A stretch of 64,000 bases of DNA from Myxococcota bacterium. Its GTDB lineage: Bacteria; Myxococcota; B64-G9. The DNA is taken from positions 124,001 to 188,000 of the forward strand of contig JAKLGA010000005.1 of NCBI GenBank assembly GCA_022710975.1. Reading direction: 5' to 3'. Every line of letters begins with the position of its first letter. Within the stretch, counting starts at the first letter, position 1. Positions 17,501 to 25,438 of this stretch are shown piece by piece. Position numbers and translations under genes: made by a program. The notes beneath the pieces are model-generated. The model made no database searches, was not told the origin of the DNA, and saw only the letters and a program-made list of their open reading frames with translations.

Positions 17501-18560
17501 CGTGGGCGAGGAACTGGAGGCCGCCGCGCGCGCCGCGCTCGGCGACCAGCCCGCGCAGGCCGTGCTGCCCGACGGCCAGCCGCCCGTCCACCTGCGCGGG
17601 GTGGCGGCGCTCGCGCCCCTGATCCCGGTCGTGCGCCTGTGGGCCAGCGCGAACCCGCGCCTGACGCCGCCCAGCGCCGAGCTGCTGGCGGCGCTGCGGC
17701 CGCTCGCGGCCGGCCCGGGGACGCTCGCGCTCCCGGGCAGCCCGGCCCTGCTGAGCGCGCTGTCCGCGCTCAACCGCGGCGATCCCAAGGGCATGCTGGC
17801 GGCCCTGGCCGCCGCCCCGCGCGCGGCGCGGGAGCACCCGGCGCTGCGCCGCCTGCGCACGCTGGGCGCGTCCTTCGAGGCGGGCTGGCCGGCGCCGGCG
17901 GCGCTCCAGGCCCAGGCCGAGGAGCTGGTGCGGGCGGGCTACGGGGCCGAAGCGGTGTCGCTGGCCGTGCTGGGCGCCGGGGCGCACGCGGCCGGCGGCC
18001 TGGAGCCGGCCATGGAGCCCGTGCTGAGCGTGCTGCACGCCATCGCGCCGCCGGTGGATGGGTTGACCCGGGCCCAGGCCTACCGGGCCCTGTCCGCGCT
18101 GGCCGTTACCGCCGGCCGCCACCCGCTCGGCGCGCGCCTGCTCGCAGAGGCGCTGGACTCGGGCGGGGGCCAGGTCCCGCTGGCGCAGGAGATCTCCGAG
18201 GAGGCCAGCCTGCTGCACCTGCGCTGGCTGGCGAACGAGGCGGGCCCGGCCCGCGAGCGGCTCGCGCGCAGGCTGCCGCTGTTCACCGGCGCCTACGGCT
18301 GGCGGTCGGAGATCGCGCTCCAGCTCCAGGCGGTGGGCGCGGCGCTCGGGGTGGTGACGGGCGAGCCCCCGACGGCGGCCGAGGTGGGCGCCATGCTCGA
18401 GCGCTCGGCGAGCGAGCAGCCCCAGGACCTGGGCACCCCGGAGTTCCTGCGCGCGCTGCAGGCGGAGCTGGCCACCGGCCGCGACGGGCGGGAGCTCTGC
18501 CAGCGCTACCTGGGGGCCATGTTCCCCGCGCCGGGCCAGCCGCCCGCCGGGACGAATTGA
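14514..18560 (+). CDS. Giant lipoprotein with TPR-like helical repeats, unknown function
   Basis: This 1348-residue protein begins with a lipoprotein signal (LLALLVAGC) whose Cys follows Leu-Val-Ala-Gly, so it is probably anchored to a membrane and exposed to the periplasm or surface. The remainder is almost wholly Ala/Leu-rich helix with repeat-like units (ADFGAARRLALEALRAAPAD near the start; GDQAGALAALRAALTAGEPA in the middle), as in tetratricopeptide scaffolds. I recognise no catalytic motif. The ATG at 14514 follows AAGGAG and a parS-like palindrome. An OmpA-like gene follows after 52 bases, so the pair may form an envelope operon. Function is unknown. Confidence 0.8.
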   Translation: MPATHARLGAAALLALLVAGCAASPGRPAPVHADGRSPRLLEGLLAGPLPSLEGRLAELAAEASHAFTRADFGAARRLALEALRAAPADQAGCDGRGPLGYLAWKASRLGGGDAEEALAELRSACLALELPEGKRELQTFLGLLVELEGARGAGWSLDGLPDGWVTRRGRARALEELRARAAGVQGARGELVHALLAELEATFRPTQDVCDEAGERARLAELERARAEFVRLGREDLAPWLGLAPPTDAQGRVQLPALRAYREALDGPGRQWLKSTGLSSLLSALAYQAISGLEPQLVQPLCADLLAETERRMLQDTGPEALDRSTDLLVGLSTTTAFCPDRRPLQALTQRLLERATQDARGRVAVLGTLVSLGGSLFQALISGQGNQFMLQALELQASLEAILPTLGASADEQALAGVLSALTAAGPFLQGQPEAGLARLVRAEALFDGLPYPPPQDAPQLVRLAPGFRLVADYGRALAEQLLGRAEASQASLARQAARLASDVPLLMQALDVGRLSEDATRLAGALHSLAAHLLGAGPDLAALRARMAEARPTPPEHGDAWDLGLLVGHALLWDVVGLLGEGPERFPPLAEARAELDQAVRQGLAWYAPGDAGADYLRLLPLAHQLAERALASPESEPWPAVLAAGEEVRPELEKLLAELAPAHPAAGRVERLAREGGLPELVMEALWVGREVGFAPLSAGEPRAVATAQQRLGELDEALGRADRADLRIMLGLTAAILYHGAGRTADGVAWLERSQRAIAGTELEGHPYLFSLIAASMRDRDGDQAGALAALRAALTAGEPAHACGKAHPVDALRLPEAVLLWRLGKPGQARAALARYREALARGSGGEGRLRLLYKYRKDLTVVQVDISNELVNMLLSTHQGGTFQVGLGFQGEPANRELLTFEGVDVGHRRWDRVLQAALLEAALALGEGQDAAADEALREARAALARIQNGQIASLGTFEAGGLDTSRQANTPELLFWVGVMATLRGHTDVGEELEAAARAALGDQPAQAVLPDGQPPVHLRGVAALAPLIPVVRLWASANPRLTPPSAELLAALRPLAAGPGTLALPGSPALLSALSALNRGDPKGMLAALAAAPRAAREHPALRRLRTLGASFEAGWPAPAALQAQAEELVRAGYGAEAVSLAVLGAGAHAAGGLEPAMEPVLSVLHAIAPPVDGLTRAQAYRALSALAVTAGRHPLGARLLAEALDSGGGQVPLAQEISEEASLLHLRWLANEAGPARERLARRLPLFTGAYGWRSEIALQLQAVGAALGVVTGEPPTAAEVGAMLERSASEQPQDLGTPEFLRALQAELATGRDGRELCQRYLGAMFPAPGQPPAGTN

Positions 18561-18612
18561 CAGCCCCGCCGATCTGCGCGAATTTCAGGTCGTCGGCCCC
18601 TGGAGGCACAGC

Positions 18613-19449
18613 ATGCGCAACCCCGTCTGGCCCCTGGCTTGCTCGTTCGTGCTGGCCGCGCTCCTGGCGCACGGCCCGGCCCGCGCCCAGGAAGACGCGG
18701 CCGGCGCCAAGGAGCACGCGCTGCTCTCGCGCCTGGAGGGCTTCTACATCGCCGAGCAGGAGAGCGGCCAGGGCGAGGAGAAGTTCTACACCGCCCGCAA
18801 CCGCACCGAGGCGGTCGAGGGCCAGCGCACCGCGACCGAGTACCGGCCGCGGGACAACGCCCCGCGCAGGAGCCCGACCACCATCCTCCAGGAGCAGGTG
18901 GAGGCCTTCCGCCTCCTGGGCGCCCAGGTGCTGCACCAGGGGGACACCGTCCGGGACGACCTGTACGCCAGCATGAAGCTCACCCGCGCCGGCAAGGAGA
19001 TCTGGGCCTCGGTCCTGCCCGGGGACGAGGGCTACCGCCTGGTGATCGTGGAGCGCGTGCTGGTGAAGCCCGAGATCACCGCGGACGAGATCCGCTCCGC
19101 GCTGAACGCCGAGGGCTTCACCGCGGTGCCGCTGAAGTTCGTGCCGGGGAAGCCCGTCCTGCACGCCCGCTCCCACGAGGTGGTGGCCCAGATCGCCGCC
19201 ATGCTCAAAACCGACACCGACCTCAAGCTGAGCATCGAGGGGCACACCGACAACCGCGGCAACCCCAAGGCGCTCAAGGCGCTGAGCGAGAACCGCGCCA
19301 AGACCGTGCTGCAGGCGCTCACCCGGGTGGGCATCGACCCGAAACGCCTGAAGGCGGTCGGCTGGGGCTCCGAGAAGCCCGTGGCCGACAACCGCACCCC
19401 CGCGGGCCGCGCCCGCAACGAGCGCATCGAGCTCGTCCGCCAGCAGTGA
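18613..19449 (+). CDS. OmpA-family protein with periplasmic peptidoglycan-binding domain
   Basis: This 278-residue protein has a Sec signal peptide ending near AHGPARAQ and a mature N-terminal half of unknown type (about 25-170). Residues 175-278 are an OmpA/MotB-like domain with the signature LSIEGHTDNRGNPKALKALS, then RAKTVLQAL and a C-terminal RARNERIELV. Such domains bind peptidoglycan peptides. There is no obvious beta-barrel, so it is more a soluble periplasmic tether than a porin. It sits directly after the giant lipoprotein gene and is followed by a strong hairpin. Confidence 0.87.
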   Translation: MRNPVWPLACSFVLAALLAHGPARAQEDAAGAKEHALLSRLEGFYIAEQESGQGEEKFYTARNRTEAVEGQRTATEYRPRDNAPRRSPTTILQEQVEAFRLLGAQVLHQGDTVRDDLYASMKLTRAGKEIWASVLPGDEGYRLVIVERVLVKPEITADEIRSALNAEGFTAVPLKFVPGKPVLHARSHEVVAQIAAMLKTDTDLKLSIEGHTDNRGNPKALKALSENRAKTVLQALTRVGIDPKRLKAVGWGSEKPVADNRTPAGRARNERIELVRQQ

Positions 19450-19476
19450 CCCTGCCGCGGGTCTGGAAATGGAAAG

Positions 19477-19510
19477 GACCGCCGGGCGGAGGGAGAATCG
19501 CCCGGCGGTC
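19477..19510. terminator. Bidirectional terminator between ompA-like and YHS genes
   Basis: A perfect 12-bp inverted repeat, GACCGCCGGGCG at 19477-19488 and its complement at 19499-19510, has a 10-base purine-rich loop. It lies between the convergent ends of the OmpA-like gene (19449) and the YHS gene (19543), so it could stop transcription both ways. No U-tract is present. Confidence 0.7.
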
Positions 19511-19542
19511 GCGAAACGGGCCGAACCCTCGGCCCGCGACTC

Positions 19543-19872
19543 TCACTTGTCGGCGAACTTGGCCGGATCCGCGTCGAACTTGGGCTTGCAACCCGGGCAG
19601 CAGAACACGTAGTGCTTGCCCTTGTACTCGGCGCGCGGGCTGTCGGCCTTCACCGTGAACGCCTCTCCCATCACCGGGCAGGTGGCCTGGGTGCCGACCG
19701 CCGGCGGGCTGGTGAACGACCTGGGCGCCTCGGCCGCCTTGGCGGCCTTGGCCTGCGGGCACTCGGCCTTGGCCCGGTCGCACCCGCAGCCGCCCGCCTG
19801 GGCCTCCACGGGAGCCGCCAGCACCAAGGCGAGCGCTGCCACGACCATCAGGATTCCCGAGCTGACTTTCAT
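19543..19872 (-). CDS. Secreted YHS-domain metal-binding protein
   Basis: This 109-residue protein has a clear Sec signal peptide (GILMVVAALALVLAAPVEAQA), a Cys-rich segment (GGCGCDRAKAEC) and a C-terminal YHS/TRASH-like domain, TCPVMGE then YVFCCPGCKPKFDADPAKF. YHS domains bind heavy metals such as copper. The protein would act in the periplasm or outer face. It diverges from a two-component operon that also contains a copper-chaperone-like gene, which suggests a metal-related role (inference). Confidence 0.85.
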   Translation of the reverse strand: MKVSSGILMVVAALALVLAAPVEAQAGGCGCDRAKAECPQAKAAKAAEAPRSFTSPPAVGTQATCPVMGEAFTVKADSPRAEYKGKHYVFCCPGCKPKFDADPAKFADK

Positions 19873-19974
19873 GCGTTCCTTACCTCCTGTTCCGGAGTCG
19901 GCCTCCCTTGCCGCCCGCTTACGCGCAAGCCAGCACGCAAGACCCGTGCCCCGACCGACAGGGCGTGGGAACGC

Positions 19975-19990
19975 TGGTACGCCCCGTGCT
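19975..19990 (+). promoter_or_regulatory. Candidate sigma-54 promoter of the kinase/NtrC operon
   Basis: TGGTACGCCCCGTGCT fits the consensus TGGCACG-N4-TTGCW except for two positions, and keeps the essential GG-N10-GC spacing (GG at 19976-19977, GC at 19988-19989). The predicted start near 20001 would leave a leader before the gene and rule out ATG 19908. The downstream operon encodes a sigma-54 activator, so positive autoregulation is plausible. Confidence 0.55.
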
Positions 19991-20066
19991 AAGAGTGGTC
20001 GCTCGGTCAGCCGGGCTGGAGAAAGCTCTGCACTGGGACGGCGACCAAGCCAGGGAGTGTAGAGAA

Positions 20067-21151
20067 TTGTTCAAAGGTGAAGACAATCCGACGGCTCCTG
20101 GTCGCCTGCGTGGCGCCTGGCCCTGGATGGCCGTGGCGGGCGGGCTGGGGATCATCACCGCCCTGCACTACCTGACGAGCCCCGAGCTGGCCACGGCCCA
20201 CAACATCTACAGGCGGCTCTACTACCTGCCCATCGTCGGCGCGGCCTTCGCCGGCGGGCTGCGCGGCGGGCTGCTCGCGGCCGTGGCCGCCGCCGCGGTC
20301 TACACCCCGCACGCCTTCTTCATGCACCACCACCTCGACCCGGCCCCGACCGCCGAGAAGCTCTCGGAGCTGCTGCTGTTCTTCGGCGTCGGCGGGCTCG
20401 CGGGCGCCCTGGTCGACCGCGAGCGGGCGCTGCGCTGGCGTGAGCAGGGCCAGCGGCTGGCCCAGCTCGAGGCCGAGGCGCGCGCGGAGCGGCTGGCCGG
20501 GCTGGTCCACCTGGCCCGCGGCCTAGCCCACGAGCTGCGCAATCCCCTGGGCGGCCTGCAGGGCGCGGTGGAGATCGCCGCGGAGGCCGTGCCCCCGGGC
20601 GATCCACGACGCGGCATGGCGCGCCTGGCGCTGGCCGAGACCGCGCGCCTGAACCGGGTGCTGGAGGAGTTCCAGGACTTCGCCCGCCCCCGCGCGCCCG
20701 ATCCCCGCCCCTTCGAGCCCGGGGACGTGCTGCGTCACACCGCCGAGGTCCTGGCCCCGGAGGCCCGCGAGCGCGGGCTGGCGCTGCGGGTGCGCCCGGG
20801 CCAGGCCCCCCGGGTGCTCGCCGACCCGGAGCAGGTGACCCAGGTGCTGGTGAACCTGGTGAAGAACGCCCTGCAGGCCACCCCGCACGGCGGCTGGGTC
20901 GAGCTCGAGGCGTCGCCGGCGGGGGAGAGCGTGCGGCTGCGGGTGAGCGACACCGGGCCCGGCGTCCCGGCGGCGCTCGGCGACTCCATCTACGACCCCT
21001 ACGTCACCGGCCGTGAGGGCGGCAGTGGGCTCGGGCTGGCCATCTCGGCCATGCTCGTGCGCCAGAACCACGGCAGGCTGGGTCACGCGGCGCGCCCTGG
21101 CGGCGGGGCCGTGTTCTCCATCGAGCTGCCCTGCGCCACAGGAGGCCCGGC

Positions 21152-21155
<4 letters not shown>
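20067..21155 (+). CDS. Membrane sensor histidine kinase (NtrB-like)
   Basis: This protein of about 362 residues has an N-terminal membrane region of about four helices (from WMAVAGGLGIITALHYL to LLLFFGVGGLAGALV). A HisKA domain with HELRNPLGG (phospho-accepting His) and an ATPase domain with NLVKNALQA, DTGPGVP and GSGLGLAIS follow. It would phosphorylate the NtrC-type regulator whose start overlaps its stop (ATGA). The start is uncertain. I favour TTG 20067, nine bases after AGGGAG, because it fits the sigma-54 promoter. ATG 20127 and ATG 19908 are alternatives in the same frame. The ligand is unknown; neighbours suggest metal or sulfur status. Confidence 0.85.
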
Positions 21156-22597
<1,442 letters not shown>

Positions 22598-22606
22598 GGA
22601 GGAACC

Positions 22607-22810
22607 ATGGCGCTCACCCTGAAGGTCGAGGGCATGACCTGCCCACACTGCGTGGCCCACGTGAAGCGCGCCCTGGAGGCGGTGCCCGGTGTCACCCGTG
22701 CCAGCCCCGATCTGGAGACCGGCCTGGTGACCATCGAGGGGCGGCCGGAGAAGCCCGAGCTGCTCGAGCAAGCGGTGGAGCAGGCCGGCTACCGCGTGGC
22801 GCGAAGATGA
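22607..22810 (+). CDS. CopZ-like heavy-metal-associated domain protein
   Basis: This 67-residue protein is a single HMA domain with the metal-binding motif GMTCPHCVAHVKRAL. Such proteins carry Cu(I) to efflux ATPases or sensors. The ATG at 22607 follows AGGAGG, nine bases after the regulator stop, so it is probably in the same operon. No copper ATPase is present in the window. His between the two cysteines (CPHC) is common in bacterial copper chaperones. Zinc or mercury binding cannot be excluded. Confidence 0.88.
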   Translation: MALTLKVEGMTCPHCVAHVKRALEAVPGVTRASPDLETGLVTIEGRPEKPELLEQAVEQAGYRVARR

Positions 22811-22878
22811 ACTGGGGGCTTGCCTGTCTGGCGGGCAGACTCTAGGCTACGGGTCTGGTGGAAGGAAGGCAGGTGCCC

Positions 22879-23112
22879 ATGGACATCCAGGTGACCTTCC
22901 TCGGTCCGATCCGGCGCCCGTGGCCCGAGACCAGCCGCCGGCTGAGCGTGGAGCCGGGCACCACCGCCGAGGCGTTGCTGGTCGGGCTGGGCTACGAGCC
23001 CCAGGACCTGCAGCGGGTGGCCCTGGTCATCAACGGCAAGCGGCAGAAGCCCCAGGTGGAGCTGGCAGAGGGCGACCAGCTCCGGGTGGTGCTGCTGGCC
23101 GGGGGCGGCTGA
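22879..23112 (+). CDS. ThiS/MoaD-like ubiquitin-fold sulfur carrier
   Basis: This 77-residue protein has a ubiquitin-like pattern (VTFLGPIRRPWPE, then VALVINGKRQKPQVELAEGD) and ends in LLAGGG, giving the C-terminal Gly-Gly that is adenylated and thiocarboxylated in sulfur carriers such as MoaD and ThiS. The ATG at 22879 was preferred over GTG 22858 for its position after a purine-rich leader. It precedes Rrf2, CysE and LarE genes, so a sulfur-transfer role (molybdopterin, thiamine, or cysteine) is reasonable. No activating E1-like enzyme is in the window. Confidence 0.8.
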   Translation: MDIQVTFLGPIRRPWPETSRRLSVEPGTTAEALLVGLGYEPQDLQRVALVINGKRQKPQVELAEGDQLRVVLLAGGG

Positions 23113-23129
23113 GCAGCCGGGAGCGCGCG

Positions 23130-23570
23130 GTGAAGCTGTCGACCAGGGGCCGTTTCGGTCTGCGGGTGCTGGTGGAGCTGGCCGTGCGCCAGGACCAGGG
23201 GCCGATCATGATGGAGCACCTCAACGCGTGCGTGGGCGGCTCGCGCAAGTACCTCTACAATCTCCTGACCACGCTCAAGCACGCGGGGCTGGTGCGGGCG
23301 GTGCGCGGCGCCGGTGGCGGCTACACGCTGGCCAGGCGGCCCGAGCAGATCAGCGTGCACGAGGTGGTGCGCAGCCTCGAGGAGGACAGCTCGCCGGTCG
23401 ACTGCCAGGCCGGCGGGCGGCGCTGCGGGCAGCTCGACACCTGCGCCACCCGCGAGGTCTGGCTCGAGCTCGACCAGACCGTGGAGCGGGTGCTCTCGGC
23501 CATCCGCCTGTCCGAGCTGGCCGAGCGGCAGCAACGCAAGTGCGCCGAGCCGCCCATGTTCCACATCTGA
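23130..23570 (+). CDS. Rrf2-family Fe-S-type transcriptional regulator
   Basis: This 146-residue protein is an Rrf2 family winged-helix regulator, with KLSTRGRFGLRVLVELA at the N-terminus and VRGAGGGYTLARRP in the wing. Three cysteines, in DCQAGGRRCGQLDTC, have C-x6-C-x5-C spacing close to the [2Fe-2S] ligands of IscR. The start is GTG at 23130 after a GGGAG. It lies directly before cysE and larE, and near the end of a metal/sulfur set, which suggests it senses Fe-S or cysteine status and controls these genes (inference). Confidence 0.87.
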   Translation: MKLSTRGRFGLRVLVELAVRQDQGPIMMEHLNACVGGSRKYLYNLLTTLKHAGLVRAVRGAGGGYTLARRPEQISVHEVVRSLEEDSSPVDCQAGGRRCGQLDTCATREVWLELDQTVERVLSAIRLSELAERQQRKCAEPPMFHI

Positions 23571-23592
23571 CCCGCGCGCCGAGGAGGCACCC

Positions 23593-24528
23593 ATGCCACG
23601 CGCCGCACCTCACCAGGAGGCCTTCGAGCTAGACCAGGTGGTCGCGCGGCTGATCGCCAGCGGCGCCGACCTCGCCCGGCGCCAGCGCCCGGCCGGCTGT
23701 CGGCGGATGCTGCCGTCCCGGACCGCCTTGGCAGAGGCGCTGGAGGACCTGCGCGCGGCGCTCTTCCCCGGCTACCACGGCCTCTCGGATCTGGACGAGA
23801 CCAGCCTGCGCTTCCACGTGGGCGCGACGCTCGACCGCGCCCGGCTCCAGCTCGAGGAGCAGGTCCGGCGCGGGCTGTGCTTCGTGTGCGACCTGGACCC
23901 AGTGCGCTGCCCGCAGTGCGTGTCCCAGGCCGCAGAGCTCACCCGGGCGTTCCTGTCGCGCCTGCCCGACATCCGCCGGCTGCTGGCCGGCGACGTGCGC
24001 GCGGCCTACGAGGGCGACCCGGCCGCCGCCAGCCCCGACGAGGCCATCTTCTGCTACCCCGGGCTCCAGGCCATCACCAACTACCGCCTGGCCCACGCCC
24101 TGCACGAGCTCGAGGTGCCGCTCATCCCGCGCATCCTGACCGAGTTCGCCCACTCGGCCACCGGCATCGACATCCACCCCGGGGCGCGCATCGGCGAGAG
24201 CTTCTTCATCGATCACGGCACCGGGGTGGTGATCGGCGAGACCTGCGAGATCGGCGCCCGGGTGCGCCTGTACCAGGGCGTCACCCTGGGCGCCAAGAGC
24301 TTCCCGCTGGACGAGGACGGCAAGCCCATCAAGGGCGTGCCCCGCCACCCCATCGTCGAGGACGAGGTGATCATCTACTCGGGCGCCACCATCCTCGGCC
24401 GGGTGCGCATCGGCCGGGGCTCGGTCGTGGGCGGCAACGTGTGGCTCACCCGCGACCTGCCGCCGGGCAGCCGCATCACCCAGGCGCTGGCCCGGGAGCA
24501 GGACTTCGACGCGGGGGGCGGCATTTGA
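23593..24528 (+). CDS. cysE: Serine O-acetyltransferase-like protein
   Basis: This 311-residue protein belongs to the CysE/EpsC left-handed beta-helix acetyltransferases, making O-acetylserine from serine and acetyl-CoA. The hexapeptide region includes TGIDIHPGARIGESFFIDHG, then VVIGETCEIGARVRLYQG and VPRHPIVEDEVIIYSGA. It is longer at the N-terminus than E. coli CysE and has a Cys pair cluster (CFVCDLDPVRCPQC) that could bind zinc. The ATG at 23593 follows GAGGAGG. Its stop overlaps the start of larE. Cysteine synthesis would feed Fe-S and cofactor sulfur. An epimeric serine acetyltransferase role is uncertain. Confidence 0.85.
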   Translation: MPRAAPHQEAFELDQVVARLIASGADLARRQRPAGCRRMLPSRTALAEALEDLRAALFPGYHGLSDLDETSLRFHVGATLDRARLQLEEQVRRGLCFVCDLDPVRCPQCVSQAAELTRAFLSRLPDIRRLLAGDVRAAYEGDPAAASPDEAIFCYPGLQAITNYRLAHALHELEVPLIPRILTEFAHSATGIDIHPGARIGESFFIDHGTGVVIGETCEIGARVRLYQGVTLGAKSFPLDEDGKPIKGVPRHPIVEDEVIIYSGATILGRVRIGRGSVVGGNVWLTRDLPPGSRITQALAREQDFDAGGGI

Positions 24529-25358
24529 GCCAGGGCGCGGCCAGCCCGGCCTACCGCCGGCTGCTCGACTGGCTGCGGGCGCGCGGCAGCGCGCTGGTGG
24601 CCTTCTCGGGCGGGGTCGACTCGAGCCTGGTGGCCGTGGCCGCCCACGACGCGCTCGGGCCGCGCGCGCTCGCGGTCACCCTGCAGACCCAGCTCACCCC
24701 GGCCGCCGAGGTCGAGGCGGCCCGGGCCCTGGCCGCCGACCTGGGGCTCCGCCACCGGGTGGTCGCCCTGGACGCCCTGGCCCAGCCGGAGGTGCGCGCC
24801 AACCAGCCCGCGCGCTGTTACCACTGCAAGCGGGCGCTGTTCGGGGCCCTGTGCGCGCTGGCCCGGGCGGAGGGCCTGGCCGCGGTGCTCGACGGCACCC
24901 AGGCGGACGACCGCCTCGAGGATCGGCCCGGGCAGCGGGCGCTCCTGGAGCTGGGGGTGGCCTCCCCGCTCCTGGAGCTCGGCCTGGGCAAGCGCGCGGT
25001 GCGAAGGCTGCTCGGCGCGCGCGGGCTGCGCTCGGCCGACCGCCCGGCCGCGGCCTGCCTGGCCACCCGCATCCCCTTCGGCCAGGAGCTCGACCCCGCG
25101 CGCCTGCGGCGGGTGGAGCAGGCCGAGGCGGCGCTCCGGGCCCTCGGCTTCGAGGCGCTCCGGGTGCGCGATCACCGGGAGCTGGCCCGGGTCGAGCTGC
25201 CGCTCCGGGAGCTCCGCCGGGCGCTCGGCGCCGGCCTGCGCGAGCGGCTCGTGGCCGCGCTCCGCCAGGCCGGCTACGTGTACGCGACCCTCGATCTGCG
25301 CGGGTTGCGCTCCGGCTCGGCCGGTGAGGCCCTGCGGCCCCCGAAGGCCGGGGGCTGA
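24525..25358 (+). CDS. larE: LarE-like ATP-dependent sulfur transferase
   Basis: This 277-residue protein matches LarE of the lactate-racemase nickel-pincer cofactor pathway, which sacrifices a cysteine sulfur. It has the PP-loop SGGVDSSLV, the ARCYHCKRALF motif, and AACLATRIPFG late in the sequence. I take TTG 24525 as start because it overlaps the cysE stop and restores the full N-terminal strand. LarB, LarC and LarA are not present in the window, so the sulfurtransferase may serve another cofactor. A hairpin overlaps its 3' end. Confidence 0.85.
   Translation: MSQGAASPAYRRLLDWLRARGSALVAFSGGVDSSLVAVAAHDALGPRALAVTLQTQLTPAAEVEAARALAADLGLRHRVVALDALAQPEVRANQPARCYHCKRALFGALCALARAEGLAAVLDGTQADDRLEDRPGQRALLELGVASPLLELGLGKRAVRRLLGARGLRSADRPAAACLATRIPFGQELDPARLRRVEQAEAALRALGFEALRVRDHRELARVELPLRELRRALGAGLRERLVAALRQAGYVYATLDLRGLRSGSAGEALRPPKAGG
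25337..25355 (+). terminator. Hairpin at the 3' end of larE
   Basis: GCCCCCG at 25337-25343 and CGGGGGC at 25349-25355 form a perfect 7-bp stem with a 5-base loop. The stop codon begins at 25356. It probably reduces read-through into the ammonia-lyase gene, though no U-tract follows. Confidence 0.5.
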
Positions 25359-25438
25359 AACCCCCTCGGCCGCCCTTGCGCCGCCCGGGGAAGCGGGGTA
25401 TTGCAGTCTCCCAGGTGACACCCAAGGAGGCAGGGAGC

